From positions 496,001-560,000 of the forward strand of contig CAVRJK010000002.1 of NCBI GenBank assembly GCA_963721645.1: 64,000 nt of DNA, in the 5' to 3' direction. Origin of the DNA: JALZKA01 sp963721645 (GTDB lineage Bacteria; Actinomycetota; Thermoleophilia; Solirubrobacterales; 70-9). Both the position numbers and the translations under genes were made by a program. Below are positions 16,433 to 24,739 of this stretch, piece by piece. Below the pieces are notes generated by a model. That model searched no databases, was not told where the DNA came from, and worked only from the letters and a program-made list of their open reading frames with translations. Within the stretch, counting starts at the first letter, position 1; each line of letters opens with the position of its first letter.

Positions 16433-17787
16433 GCCTTCGCCGCCGGCTTTCGATCACCGTTGCGGCGGCGGTGGCGCTTGCCCTGGCCATTGCGGCGAGT
16501 GTCGCATTCGTAGTGACGCGCTCGGAGCTTCGGGGCCAAGTGGACGATCGGCTGCGCGAGCAGGTGGCGATGATTCCCAGCGTCGCACCGTTCCCAAACG
16601 GGCCGAGTGGAGCCGGCGGACCGGGAGGCCCGGGCGGCCCACGGTTCGAGCTGCCGCTGACCGAGGATCCCGATGTCGGCCCGCCGTTTGGGGTGCGAGT
16701 GCAAGGTCCCGAAGGCAACGTCCTGATCGATGACGGAGACCTTCCCGATTCCATCGAGGCCGAAGAGGGTGAGGAGGTTCTCCAGGATGCCGAGTCCGAC
16801 GGTGACCACATCCGCGTTCTCTCGATGTCCTTGCCGGGTGGCGGCTCCGTCACTCTCGCCCGGTCTCTTGAGGGGGTGGATGACGCTCTCGGCACGCTTC
16901 GCGCCTTCCTTTTTCTGGTTGTGCTCGGAGGTGCCGGGCTGGCGGCCCTGGGAGCCAGGTCGATCGCTGCCCGCCTGCTGGTGCCGGTGGGGCGCCTGAC
17001 GGATGCAGCCGATCACGTGTCCGAGACCGAGGATCTGAGCCGGCGAATCGACGTGAAGGGCGAGGACGAGGTTGCCGAGCTCGGCAACCGCTTCAACTCG
17101 ATGCTCGAGCGGCTCGAGATTTCTCGCGGCGAACTCGACGCGGCGCACGACGAGCAGCGCCGCCTCATCGCGGACGCCTCGCACGAGCTGAGAACCCCGG
17201 TCACGGCGCTGCGGACGAACATCGAGGTCATCGCGAGGGGAGGGCTCTCCGAAACCGATGAGCGCCGAGCCTTGGCCGCAGCAGCAACGCAGGCTGAAGA
17301 GCTGGGCATCCTGATCGGCGACCTCATGGACCTGGCTCGCGGCGAGCCCGCGGAACCCGACTTCGAGGAGGTTCGTCTGGATGACATCGTGGCGGAGTCG
17401 GTGGAGAGGGCGCGACGTAATTCTCCTCAGGTGAACTTTGAGCTCGTTGCTCGGCCCGCCGTCGTCTACGGGTCGCCCGATCGGCTCGCCCGCGCGGTGA
17501 ACAACCTCCTCGACAACGCGGCACGGCACGGTGAAGGCGAGGCGGTCGAGGTGGAGGTTGCGGGTGGCCTACTGACAGTTCGCGACCACGGACCGGGCAT
17601 CGCACCTGAGGAGGCGGATCGCCTCTTCGACCGCTTCTATCGCGGCAAGGGAGCACGTCGGTGGCCGGGCTCCGGGCTCGGGCTGGCGATCGTGAGGCAG
17701 GTGGCCGAAGCTCACGACGGATCGGTGACGGTGGCTGTCGCAAAGGGCGGAGGTGCGGTTTTCACATTGAGGCTTAAAGAGGTCTAG
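16429..17787 (+). CDS. Sensor histidine kinase (MprB-like)
   Basis: A 452-aa protein. A first membrane helix at ~8-27 leads to an extracytoplasmic sensor of ~120 residues rich in Gly/Pro (GPSGAGGPGGPGGPRFELP), then a second helix at ~158-180, HAMP (~182-235), HisKA with the phospho-acceptor His252 in ADASHELRTP, and HATPase_c with NNLLDNAARHGEG (N box), DHGPGIAPEEADRLF and GSGLGLAIVRQVAEAH (G boxes). It senses an envelope signal and phosphorylates the partner regulator. The small secreted Cys protein encoded upstream may act on its extracytoplasmic loop. Its stop codon TAG is part of a TAGTCT that looks like a -10 box for the next gene. Confidence 0.93.
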   Translation: MSLRRRLSITVAAAVALALAIAASVAFVVTRSELRGQVDDRLREQVAMIPSVAPFPNGPSGAGGPGGPGGPRFELPLTEDPDVGPPFGVRVQGPEGNVLIDDGDLPDSIEAEEGEEVLQDAESDGDHIRVLSMSLPGGGSVTLARSLEGVDDALGTLRAFLFLVVLGGAGLAALGARSIAARLLVPVGRLTDAADHVSETEDLSRRIDVKGEDEVAELGNRFNSMLERLEISRGELDAAHDEQRRLIADASHELRTPVTALRTNIEVIARGGLSETDERRALAAAATQAEELGILIGDLMDLARGEPAEPDFEEVRLDDIVAESVERARRNSPQVNFELVARPAVVYGSPDRLARAVNNLLDNAARHGEGEAVEVEVAGGLLTVRDHGPGIAPEEADRLFDRFYRGKGARRWPGSGLGLAIVRQVAEAHDGSVTVAVAKGGGAVFTLRLKEV

Positions 17788-17790
17788 TCT
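17785..17790 (+). promoter_or_regulatory. -10 box (TAGTCT) ahead of the repeat protein gene
   Basis: TAGTCT overlaps the kinase stop codon. Transcription would start near 17797, leaving a ~25-nt leader with AGGGGGAG as ribosome binding site before the ATG at 17823. Confidence 0.35.
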
Positions 17791-17822
17791 CTGGGGAGAT
17801 CCAACGAAGGGGGAGACGCGCC

Positions 17823-18602
17823 ATGGTGGCCAACGCAAGGCAGCATCTGACGTACGCGAACGTGATGGCAACGATCGCGGTGTTCATTGCGATTGGGGGC
17901 ACCTCATACGCCGCCTCGAAGGTCGGCAGCGGCGACATCAAAAAGAACGCCGTGGAGTCGAAGCACATCGGATCGGGGCAGGTCAAGAAGAAGGACCTGA
18001 AGGACGGCGCGGTCACCGAAGAGAAGCTTGCGGGCGACTCGGTGACGGGCGCAAAAGTCGCCGAGGGCACGATCACCGGGTCCGACGTCCTGGACGACTC
18101 GATCGTCGGTGCGGACGTGGGCGCGGACGCGATCGGCTCGTCGGAGGTCGTCGACAACTCCCTCACGGGGACGGACATCGACGAGTCGTCTCTGTCCGGC
18201 ATCAGCGCAAGTCCGACGGGTGCCGCCGGCGGAGATCTCACCGGCACCTACCCCAACCCGACTGTCGGAGCCAACGCGATCGGCACCGCCGAGGTAACGA
18301 ACCGTTCATTCACCCTCGACGACATCTCGAAGGGCGACACCGACCTCGGCAACTCGGGATTGATCGACACGATCAACGCGAATACATGCAGCACTCAGGC
18401 CTTTGCCCTTTCAGGCGCGGCTGCCGGGGACTACATCGTCCCGATCGTTCGGTCGATCGACGCCGGCCTGATTGCGATGCCGAAGATCCAGGTGGGCGGA
18501 AATGCGCAGTTTTTCCTATGCAACACGACCGACGCGAACATCGTCGGCTCGATCGGCAACGCGATCGACTTCAACATCGCGGCCATCGCCTTCCGGCCCT
18601 AG
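17823..18602 (+). CDS. Exported repeat protein with tail-fibre-like motif
   Basis: A 259-aa protein. An N-terminal anchor (ANVMATIAVFIAIGGTSYAA) is followed by repeats of the same kind as in the gene at 2217 (KDGAVTEEKLAGDSVTGAKV). Next come AAGGDLTGTYPNPTVGANAIG, a motif well known from trimeric phage tail fibres and bacterial surface adhesins, and a beta-rich C-terminal domain of ~100 residues with two cysteines (ANTCSTQAF, FFLCNTTDAN) that could form a disulfide. A surface stalk with a small head is the likely shape. Its place directly behind the two-component system suggests that it is regulated by that system. The function is unknown. Confidence 0.75.
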   Translation: MVANARQHLTYANVMATIAVFIAIGGTSYAASKVGSGDIKKNAVESKHIGSGQVKKKDLKDGAVTEEKLAGDSVTGAKVAEGTITGSDVLDDSIVGADVGADAIGSSEVVDNSLTGTDIDESSLSGISASPTGAAGGDLTGTYPNPTVGANAIGTAEVTNRSFTLDDISKGDTDLGNSGLIDTINANTCSTQAFALSGAAAGDYIVPIVRSIDAGLIAMPKIQVGGNAQFFLCNTTDANIVGSIGNAIDFNIAAIAFRP

Positions 18603-18730
18603 CGGCTGGAACCGGGACGGCCATTTGGCACAATGGGGGCCCCACGAGCGGCCGCCCGGGGTAGATCGCATATGGCGGCCCTCAGCCATCGATAACTCGC
18701 GTCAATAGAGAAGGAGCCGGCAAGCCACCC

Positions 18731-20539
18731 ATGGAAGCGAGCACTGCTGAAGCGTCGACCACCAACGAGGGTCTGACGGCCTGGGTGGAAAAGATTGCCG
18801 AGCTGACCCAGCCGGAGACCGTCTATTGGTGTGACGGGTCCGCCGAGGAGTACGACCGGCTCTGCCAGGAACTGGTTGACGCCGGCACTTTCCAAAAGCT
18901 TTCCGACGCGAAGCGACCGAACTCGTACCTGGCTTGGTCGGACCCGTCAGATGTTGCTCGCGTCGAGGACCGCACTTTCATCTGCGCCGAGACTGAAGAG
19001 GACGCCGGACCCAACAACAACTGGCGCCCGCCCGCAGAGATGCGCGCCCAGATGGACCAGCTCTTCGAGGGTGCGATGAAGGGGCGCACGATGTACGTAG
19101 TGCCCTTCTCGATGGGCCCGCTCGGCTCGGACAAGTCCCACATCGGGGTTCAGCTCACCGACTCGCCCTATGTCGTCGTCTCGATGAGGATCATGACCCG
19201 GATGGGCCAGGGCGCCCTGGATGCGCTCGGCTCGGCCGGCGACTTCGTCCCATGCGTCCACTCGGTCGGCGCTCCGCTCGCCGAGGGCGAAAAGGACTCT
19301 CCGTGGCCCACCAACGCCGACGTGAAGTACATCGTCCACTACCCGCAGTCGCGGGAGATCTGGTCGTACGGCTCGGGCTACGGCGGCAACGCGCTCCTGG
19401 GCAAGAAGTGCCTCGCGCTACGGATCGCCTCGTGCATGGCCCGCGATGAGGGCTGGATGGCCGAGCACATGCTGATCTTGAAGCTCACCTCGCCCGAGGG
19501 CAAGGTCAAGTACGTGACGGGCGCCTTCCCGTCGGCGTGCGGCAAGACCAACCTCGCGATGCTGATCCCGACGCTCGAAGGCTGGGAGGTGGAAACGGTT
19601 GGCGACGACATCGCCTGGATGAAGTTCGGCGACGACGGCCGCCTATATGCGATCAACCCGGAGGCAGGGTTCTTCGGTGTCGCGCCCGGCACGGGCTACA
19701 AGACGAACCCGAACGCGATGGATGCGATCGAGAAGAACACGGTCTTCACCAACTGTGCGCTCACGGACGATGGCGACATCTGGTGGGAGGGCATGACCGA
19801 GGAGCCGCCCGCCCATGCGCTCGATTGGCATGGCGATGATTGGACGCCCGAGTCCGAGACGCCCGCCGCGCATCCCAACGCCCGCTTCACGGTTCCGGCG
19901 GCGCAGGCGCCTTCGATCGCGTCGGAGTGGGAGGACCCCGCCGGCGTTCCGATCGACGCCTTCCTCTTCGGTGGGCGTCGTGCGTCCGGCGTGCCGCTGG
20001 TACGTGAGGCGTTCGACTGGGAGCACGGCGTCTTCATGGGCGCGACGATGTCCTCAGAGCAGACCGCAGCCGCCTTTGGCACGGTAGGCCAGCTCCGATT
20101 CGACCCCTTCGCGATGCTGCCGTTCTGCGGCTACAACATGGCCGACTACATGGCTCATTGGCTGAAGATCGGCGAGCAGGGCGACGCCGACAAGCTCCCG
20201 CGTGTTTTCTACGTCAACTGGTTTCGAAAGGACTCAGACGGGAAGTTCCTGTGGCCCGGCTTCGGCGAGAACAGCCGAGTCCTCGAGTGGGTCTTCCGCC
20301 GCTGCGATGGCGAGGCCGAGGCAGTCGAGTCGCCGATCGGCTACGTGCCGGCCGCGGGCCAGATCAACACCGACGGTCTCGACATCTCCGATGAGGCGAT
20401 GGCTGAGCTCACGACGGTCGACGAGGAGGGCCTCCGCGACGAACTTCCCCAGGTCGAAGAGCACCTGGCGAAGTTCGGAGACCGCCTGCCCGACGCGGTG
20501 CGCTCGCAGCTCGAAGCGCTCAAAGAGCGCCTGGGCTAA
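18731..20539 (+). CDS. pckG: Phosphoenolpyruvate carboxykinase (GTP)
   Basis: A 602-aa protein of normal length for the GTP-dependent family. It carries the kinase-1a P-loop FPSACGKTNLAML (about residues 266-278), a PEP/oxaloacetate region (PLGSDKSHIGVQLTDSPYVV) and the nucleotide-binding PFCGYNMADYMAHWL and NWFRKD. It converts oxaloacetate and GTP to PEP, CO2 and GDP, the entry to gluconeogenesis. This fits the ethylmalonyl-CoA-type genes in the window, which yield malate and succinate from acetyl units. AAGGAG lies ~14 nt before the ATG. The last codons and the stop lie inside one copy of a 28-bp direct repeat. Confidence 0.95.
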   Translation: MEASTAEASTTNEGLTAWVEKIAELTQPETVYWCDGSAEEYDRLCQELVDAGTFQKLSDAKRPNSYLAWSDPSDVARVEDRTFICAETEEDAGPNNNWRPPAEMRAQMDQLFEGAMKGRTMYVVPFSMGPLGSDKSHIGVQLTDSPYVVVSMRIMTRMGQGALDALGSAGDFVPCVHSVGAPLAEGEKDSPWPTNADVKYIVHYPQSREIWSYGSGYGGNALLGKKCLALRIASCMARDEGWMAEHMLILKLTSPEGKVKYVTGAFPSACGKTNLAMLIPTLEGWEVETVGDDIAWMKFGDDGRLYAINPEAGFFGVAPGTGYKTNPNAMDAIEKNTVFTNCALTDDGDIWWEGMTEEPPAHALDWHGDDWTPESETPAAHPNARFTVPAAQAPSIASEWEDPAGVPIDAFLFGGRRASGVPLVREAFDWEHGVFMGATMSSEQTAAAFGTVGQLRFDPFAMLPFCGYNMADYMAHWLKIGEQGDADKLPRVFYVNWFRKDSDGKFLWPGFGENSRVLEWVFRRCDGEAEAVESPIGYVPAAGQINTDGLDISDEAMAELTTVDEEGLRDELPQVEEHLAKFGDRLPDAVRSQLEALKERLG

Positions 20540-20551
20540 GCCGCGTAGCGC
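20524..20551 (+). repeat. 28-bp direct repeat, copy 1 (flanks the AbiEi/DUF559 insert)
   Basis: A 28-bp sequence beginning AGAGCGCCTGGGCTAAGC and ending CGCGTAGCGC. It is identical to 21662-21689 and contains the pckG stop codon. Confidence 0.9.
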
Positions 20552-21661
20552 GGCGCCTCAAAGCACGAATGTGTGACCGCCCTCCTATAGGGGGTGTAAG
20601 CCCACGCGCGTGTCGGTCGGGGGAACCAGGACGCACCGCAGATCCCCCTCCAGTTCGTCCGGTCCGTAGCGAAGTTGTGCCCACGTCGCGCGTAGCGGGA
20701 TCCATTTCGCCGCGCTGAGCGCGCGGTCGCGTTGACGGTCGTCCTCAAACGCCAGGGCGCGGTCGTGCGCTGAGCGGCCGTCGAGCTCCAGGGCTACCCG
20801 TGACTCACGCCAGAGGCAATCGACCTCGGTGGTCCGGTCACGAAGGCAGAGCTCGACATTTCGCTCCGGCGAGGGGAGGCCGCGCGCAGCGACAAACTCC
20901 GTGAAAAGGTCCTCTAGCTCGCTACGCGTTCGCCCTGACGTTGAGTGCACTCCCTGGACCAGTCCTGCGAGGGTGCGGCGTCCCGGGCGGCGCGGATACC
21001 TGGTGAGTATGTGATCGAGGGCAGCCCACGTGATCTTGCGCTTGAACTCGGCATCCTTTAAAAGCCGCCGCAAGACCTGAGGGTGCTCGCTCCGGCTGAG
21101 ATCAAGAAAAGTTCGCGCCATCGTCGTCACCGGAATCTCGTCAACGAAGCTCACCTCATCCGCCGGGAGTGACCCACGATGAAATGCGATTCCGGGTTGC
21201 TCCTTGCGCTTGTGCTGCGTAGTCACGTGAACCGGCCCCACGGCTGAAACCTCGAGGCCGGCCAGCGCAGCGGCGGTTCGATGGCTGGCGACCGACTCAG
21301 GGCCCGCCGCCAGCAGTGCGGCGACCACGTGGCCGCGAAGTTCGAGTAGGCCATGGCCGACCGCGTACACGCCCCGATGGACGCCCCGCAAACGACCTGA
21401 CAAGAGCCGGTGCTCGATTGCGCGCGAACTCAATCCGAGTGACAGAAGTTGTTTCCGGCTCACGACGCCGAATTGAACTGCGGCAAGCCGAGCGATTGCC
21501 TCGTCGTGTCCGATGCCTTCTGCACGCAGGTGGATCTCTCCACACAGGAGGAGGGCGAATCCACGTGCGTGATGCATGCCGACGATGTTTCGCCGCGCAG
21601 GCGCGCGCGTGGGGAAAGGCTCGGGTCAGTTGCGTCGCGCAGATGGGACAAATCACGCGCG
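20552..21661. mobile_element. One-gene insert between 28-bp direct repeats
   Basis: These 1110 bp lie between two perfect 28-bp repeats and hold a single gene (AbiEi/DUF559). If the insert and one repeat are removed, pckG and the thioesterase gene become convergent with overlapping stop codons (TAA on + and TAG on - share bases of CTAA). That is the likely ancestral state. No terminal inverted repeats or transposase are visible. Its mobility is inference. Confidence 0.55.
20585..21577 (-). CDS. AbiEi-type winged helix fused to DUF559 (Vsr-like endonuclease fold)
   Basis: A 330-aa protein. Residues ~25-75 match the AbiEi-type antitoxin winged helix (IARLAAVQFGVVSRKQLLSL then GLSSRAIEHRL and GVYAVGH). 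The middle continues the AbiEi C-terminal pattern (IPVTTMARTFLDLS). The last ~110 residues fit DUF559, a small endonuclease fold related to Vsr: TRSELEDLFTEFV, TEVDCLWRESRVALELDGRSAH and RDRALSAAKW. Such proteins are widespread and multi-copy in actinobacteria with no proven function. DNA binding and cutting are inference. The start is uncertain because no ribosome binding site is obvious at ATG 21577. It is the only gene between the 28-bp repeats. Confidence 0.75.
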   Translation of the reverse strand: MHHARGFALLLCGEIHLRAEGIGHDEAIARLAAVQFGVVSRKQLLSLGLSSRAIEHRLLSGRLRGVHRGVYAVGHGLLELRGHVVAALLAAGPESVASHRTAAALAGLEVSAVGPVHVTTQHKRKEQPGIAFHRGSLPADEVSFVDEIPVTTMARTFLDLSRSEHPQVLRRLLKDAEFKRKITWAALDHILTRYPRRPGRRTLAGLVQGVHSTSGRTRSELEDLFTEFVAARGLPSPERNVELCLRDRTTEVDCLWRESRVALELDGRSAHDRALAFEDDRQRDRALSAAKWIPLRATWAQLRYGPDELEGDLRCVLVPPTDTRVGLHPL

Positions 21662-21689
21662 AGAGCGCCTGGGCTAAGCCGCGTAGCGC
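21662..21689 (+). repeat. 28-bp direct repeat, copy 2
   Basis: Identical to 20524-20551. Here the repeat contains the stop codon of the minus-strand thioesterase gene (CTA at 21674-21676). Confidence 0.9.
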
Positions 21690-22084
21690 TCGAGTCCTGC
21701 CCTTAGCGCGTCCGGGATCGGCATCTTCTGCCGCGTCTTGGGGTCGACGACGACGTGGCGAAGCGTCACCTCGGCCACGGTGCTCCCGTCCTTCTCGATC
21801 GTGATCAGGGTCGACGTGGCGGTCGTGCCGATCCGCGCCACCGTGGCGATCAGGTCGACCTCGTCGTCGAAGTGGAGCGGGGCGAGGTATCGCGCGTTGG
21901 CCTCGGCGACCACCATGTCAATGCCCTCGTCCTCCATCGCGGCCTGCCATGAGCCGAACGCCTCCCTATAGAGCTCGGTCATTGCGATGTCCGCATAGGC
22001 GAGAAAGTGGGCGTTGAAGACGATGCCCTGCGGGTCGCACTCGTGGAACCGGACACGGAGGGGATGGCGGAACGCGCTTGACAC
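21674..22084 (-). CDS. Acyl-CoA thioesterase, 4HBT hotdog family
   Basis: A 136-aa protein, typical of a single hotdog domain. The signature VRFHECDPQGIVFNAHFLAYAD near the N-terminus contains the catalytic Asp of the 4-hydroxybenzoyl-CoA thioesterase group. It continues with LDFDDEVDL-like strands (LHFDDEVDLIATVARIG) and ends in TLRHVVVDPKTRQKMPIP. It hydrolyses acyl- or aryl-CoA esters in the cytoplasm; the acyl group is unknown. The 3' end lies in the second 28-bp repeat. Before the insertion its stop probably overlapped that of pckG. Confidence 0.85.
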   Translation of the reverse strand: MSSAFRHPLRVRFHECDPQGIVFNAHFLAYADIAMTELYREAFGSWQAAMEDEGIDMVVAEANARYLAPLHFDDEVDLIATVARIGTTATSTLITIEKDGSTVAEVTLRHVVVDPKTRQKMPIPDALRAGLERYAA

Positions 22085-22098
22085 TCCGAATCTCCGCC

Positions 22099-23775
22099 TC
22101 AGCCCGTAAAAGCGCCCAGGAGCTTCGGCACGACCTGCTTTTTCCGGCTCATCACCGAGGGCAGCTCCAGCGACCCGTTCTCGAGTTGCGTGCCGAACGC
22201 TCGCTCGACGGGAGCGACGTCGCCCGCCACAAGCAGATCCGTGCCTTTACTCAGAATGTCGGTCACCATCAGTGCCGCGAGCGTGTGCTCGCCTGAATCG
22301 CGCATCCGCTCCAAGGCCTCCGCTAGCTCCCCGGACCGCTCCAGGAGGCCCTTGCCTACAACCTCGATCTGGGCTATCGCGATCGTCCCCGCGGCTCCGA
22401 GTTGGTACTCCTTCGAGTCTCGGCGGACGATGTCGTCCGCACTGACGCCGGTCACGTCAGAACCCGCCTCAAACATCTTTCGGCCGACCTCCATCGCGTC
22501 GACTCCCAGAGCCTTCTCCAGGTAGTCGACCACCACTCGGTCGCGGTCGGTCGCGGTTGGAGAGCTGAGAAGGACCGTGTCAGAGAGGACGGCGCACAAC
22601 AGCATGCTCGCGGTGGCCCGGTTGGGCTCCATCCCGTTCTGGCGGAAGCGCTCGACGACGAGAGCGGCCGTCGATCCGATCGGGTCGAAGGTTGCCCTGA
22701 CCGGGACCCGCGTCTCGATCGAACCGATGTGGTGGTGGTCGAGGATCTCGACGATCTCGGCCTCTTCGATTCCCGGCACGCTCTGTGCTGCCTCGGCGTG
22801 GTCAACGAGGAGAACGCGGCGCGGGCGAGGGGAGACCAGGTCTGAGCGGGTTACGAGCCCGACGGGCTTGCCGGCGCGATCGACCGCGACCGCCGCTCTG
22901 TAGTGAACGTCCTTGATTCCCTCCGAGATCTCCGAGACCAGATCGTCGCGATCGACTGTGAGCGGCTCGGTGTCCGCGAGCGCCCTGCAGGGCGCTGCCA
23001 GCGTGATCATGCGGCTCGAGACGTAGCTGTCGAGCGGGCTGACGACGACGCTTGCCCCGTGATCTGAGGCCAGCTCGAGGATCTCCGCCTCGGGGCGCTT
23101 GCCGTTCGATGCGACCAGGAGCGCGGCGCCGAGTTCGAGCGCCTGGCGCTGGGCGTCGATTCGGTTTCCGATCACGACGACATCGCCCTTCGAGATGCTG
23201 CTCTCGGAGCGCTGAGCGTCTATCGAGTGGACCCACACCCGTCCTTCGATCATGCGATCCTCGCCCGCGACCAGCTCGCCGTCGAGAACTTCGACGATCT
23301 TCTCGACCGTCGTCGGGGCGTCGACGAGGGTCGAGGTTTTACGCGATTCACGGATGTAGCGGTGCGCCAGCGCGCGCTCCGTCATGACGCCGATCAGGTC
23401 GCCGTCGGAATCCACGATGGGCACGATGTCCAGGTCTTCGCGGGCCATCGCCAAGCCGACCGACCGAACGGGCTCGTCGTCACGTGCGACGGGAAAGCTT
23501 TCGCTCATCACGTCCCGCACGCGAAGGAAGACGTGGTTCATCAACTCGGGTTCCTCGGCATCGCTCTGATCGAGCGCCCAGGCCGTCTGCGCATTCACTT
23601 CGCCGAGACGCACCGGCACGTACTCGTTATCTGAGTCGAGCCGCGACTTCAGCTCGGCGTAGCCGATCGCCGAAGCGATGGAGTCAAGGTCGGGGTTCCG
23701 ATGGCCGGTGACATAGATCCGGCGACGCTGAACGATCTCGTGGGATTCGGTGGTCACACCGACATCATGCGTCAT
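22099..23775 (-). CDS. Mn-dependent inorganic pyrophosphatase with CBS and DRTGG regulatory domains
   Basis: A 558-aa protein. A DHH phosphoesterase domain is split around a regulatory insert. The N-terminal metal motif is VTGHRNPDLDSIASAIGYAE. A CBS pair with a DRTGG-like domain spans ~70-305 (for example DIVPIVDSDGDLIGVMTERA, KGDVVVIGNRIDAQ, VDRAGKPVGLVTRSDL). Then come LVDHAEAAQSV, the DHH-type EILDHHHIGSIETRVPV, and the DHHA2 domain to the end. It hydrolyses pyrophosphate and drives biosynthetic reactions. In family members CBS domains bind AMP or ADP (inhibitory) and the DRTGG insert allows activation by diadenosine polyphosphates. It is 14 nt from the thioesterase start and probably co-transcribed with it. 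Confidence 0.9.
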   Translation of the reverse strand: MTHDVGVTTESHEIVQRRRIYVTGHRNPDLDSIASAIGYAELKSRLDSDNEYVPVRLGEVNAQTAWALDQSDAEEPELMNHVFLRVRDVMSESFPVARDDEPVRSVGLAMAREDLDIVPIVDSDGDLIGVMTERALAHRYIRESRKTSTLVDAPTTVEKIVEVLDGELVAGEDRMIEGRVWVHSIDAQRSESSISKGDVVVIGNRIDAQRQALELGAALLVASNGKRPEAEILELASDHGASVVVSPLDSYVSSRMITLAAPCRALADTEPLTVDRDDLVSEISEGIKDVHYRAAVAVDRAGKPVGLVTRSDLVSPRPRRVLLVDHAEAAQSVPGIEEAEIVEILDHHHIGSIETRVPVRATFDPIGSTAALVVERFRQNGMEPNRATASMLLCAVLSDTVLLSSPTATDRDRVVVDYLEKALGVDAMEVGRKMFEAGSDVTGVSADDIVRRDSKEYQLGAAGTIAIAQIEVVGKGLLERSGELAEALERMRDSGEHTLAALMVTDILSKGTDLLVAGDVAPVERAFGTQLENGSLELPSVMSRKKQVVPKLLGAFTG

Positions 23776-23822
23776 CGGGCTCTCAGTCGCACGTCCGAGG
23801 AGATGTGGCGGGTATAGCTGAT

Positions 23823-23849
23823 AAGCGGTGATCGCTTTTACGCTATATT
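23823..23849 (+). promoter_or_regulatory. Promoter and palindromic operator of the XRE/nucleotidyltransferase pair
   Basis: AAGCG-gtgat-CGCTT (23823-23837) is a perfect 5+5 inverted repeat beside the -10 box TATATT (23844-23849). The -10 ends 6 nt before ATG 23856, which implies a leaderless transcript. Self-repression by the encoded XRE protein is the likely use. Confidence 0.5.
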
Positions 23850-23855
23850 TCTCCC

Positions 23856-24200
23856 ATGATGGCGAAGGTGGAGGACCGCAGCCCGGGTGCGCTCCTCAGG
23901 GAGGCCAGGGTCAGGCGCGGCGTCAGCCAGAAGCGGCTGGCGATCCGCGCAGGGACGACGCAGTCGGCGATCTCCCGCATTGAGAACGACCAGGTCTCGC
24001 CGTCCGTCGAGACTCTCCGCGGGCTACTGCACATGCTCGGCGAGGACCTGGTCATGGACGCGACGGAGCGCGACGCGGGAATCGACCGCTCGATGACCCG
24101 TGCGAATCTGGCTGATCCGCACGATGCTCGCTACCGCCGTGCGATGGAGTTCTCGGACTTCGTCCGCCGCCATCTTCCAGATGAGGCAACGGTCGCGTGA
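23856..24200 (+). CDS. XRE-family helix-turn-helix protein (antitoxin-like)
   Basis: A 114-aa protein. An HTH_3 domain at residues ~12-66 shows LREARVRRGVSQKRLAIRAG, TTQSAISRIEND and SPSVETLRGLLHMLGEDL. The C-terminal ~45 residues are helical and charged, as in antitoxins that bind a partner. The next gene (nucleotidyltransferase fold) starts with GTG in a 4-nt overlap, so the two are made together. It probably represses their shared promoter through the palindrome just upstream. The antitoxin role is inferred from the gene pair. Confidence 0.8.
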   Translation: MMAKVEDRSPGALLREARVRRGVSQKRLAIRAGTTQSAISRIENDQVSPSVETLRGLLHMLGEDLVMDATERDAGIDRSMTRANLADPHDARYRRAMEFSDFVRRHLPDEATVA

Positions 24201-24718
24201 GCCTTCCCCCTCGTCTTGATGCCGGCCCAGTCATCCGGAGCCTCATCGACTGCGGAGTGGATTTCGTCGTGATCGGAGGCATCGCCGGGACTCTCCACGG
24301 ATCCTCCTATCCCACCTATGACCTAGACGTGGCGTACTCGAGGGACTCGGCAAACCTGAAGCGTCTCGTCGGCGCGTTGGCTGCTCTCGAGGTGAAACTG
24401 AACAACGCTCCGGAGGATCTGCCGTTTGTAGCTGATGAAGCGACGCTCGCAAACGGCGCGAATTTCACATTCGATACCCCTCACGGGCGATTCGACATCC
24501 TTGGGCACATTCCGGGGGTTTCGAGCTACGAAGACCTGCGGCGCCAATCGGAAGTCGCCACGCTCGAAGGTCACGCGATTCGTATTGCCTCCATCGACCA
24601 CCTCATCTCGATGAAGCGTGCCGCGAATCGCACGAAGGACAAGCTGATGGTCGAGGAGTACCTGGTGATTGCGGACGAGCAGGACAAGGCGCGCCGGGAA
24701 GGCAGCGAGCCGGGCTAA
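24197..24718 (+). CDS. Nucleotidyltransferase-fold protein, probable toxin partner of the XRE protein
   Basis: A 173-aa protein with the minimal nucleotidyltransferase pattern: DFVVIGGIAGTLHG, then SYPTYDLDVAYSRD, where Asp-x-Asp after the Gly-rich turn gives the two metal-binding residues. A later acidic stretch follows in FDTPHGRFDILGHI. It ends ISMKRAANRTKDKLMVEEY, like the C-terminal helix of AbiEii and related transferases. The family includes toxins that add nucleotides to tRNA or proteins and enzymes that modify antibiotics. Pairing with an XRE gene by a 4-nt overlap favours a toxin-antitoxin or antiphage unit. The substrate is unknown. Confidence 0.75.
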   Translation: MSLPPRLDAGPVIRSLIDCGVDFVVIGGIAGTLHGSSYPTYDLDVAYSRDSANLKRLVGALAALEVKLNNAPEDLPFVADEATLANGANFTFDTPHGRFDILGHIPGVSSYEDLRRQSEVATLEGHAIRIASIDHLISMKRAANRTKDKLMVEEYLVIADEQDKARREGSEPG

Positions 24719-24739
24719 ACCCGGCTCGCCCAAGCTCAG

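Noticed and set aside
20585..21577. An insertion sequence with transposase
   Set aside because: The only gene is AbiEi/DUF559; there are no terminal inverted repeats and no transposase motif, so I describe it only as a repeat-bounded insert.
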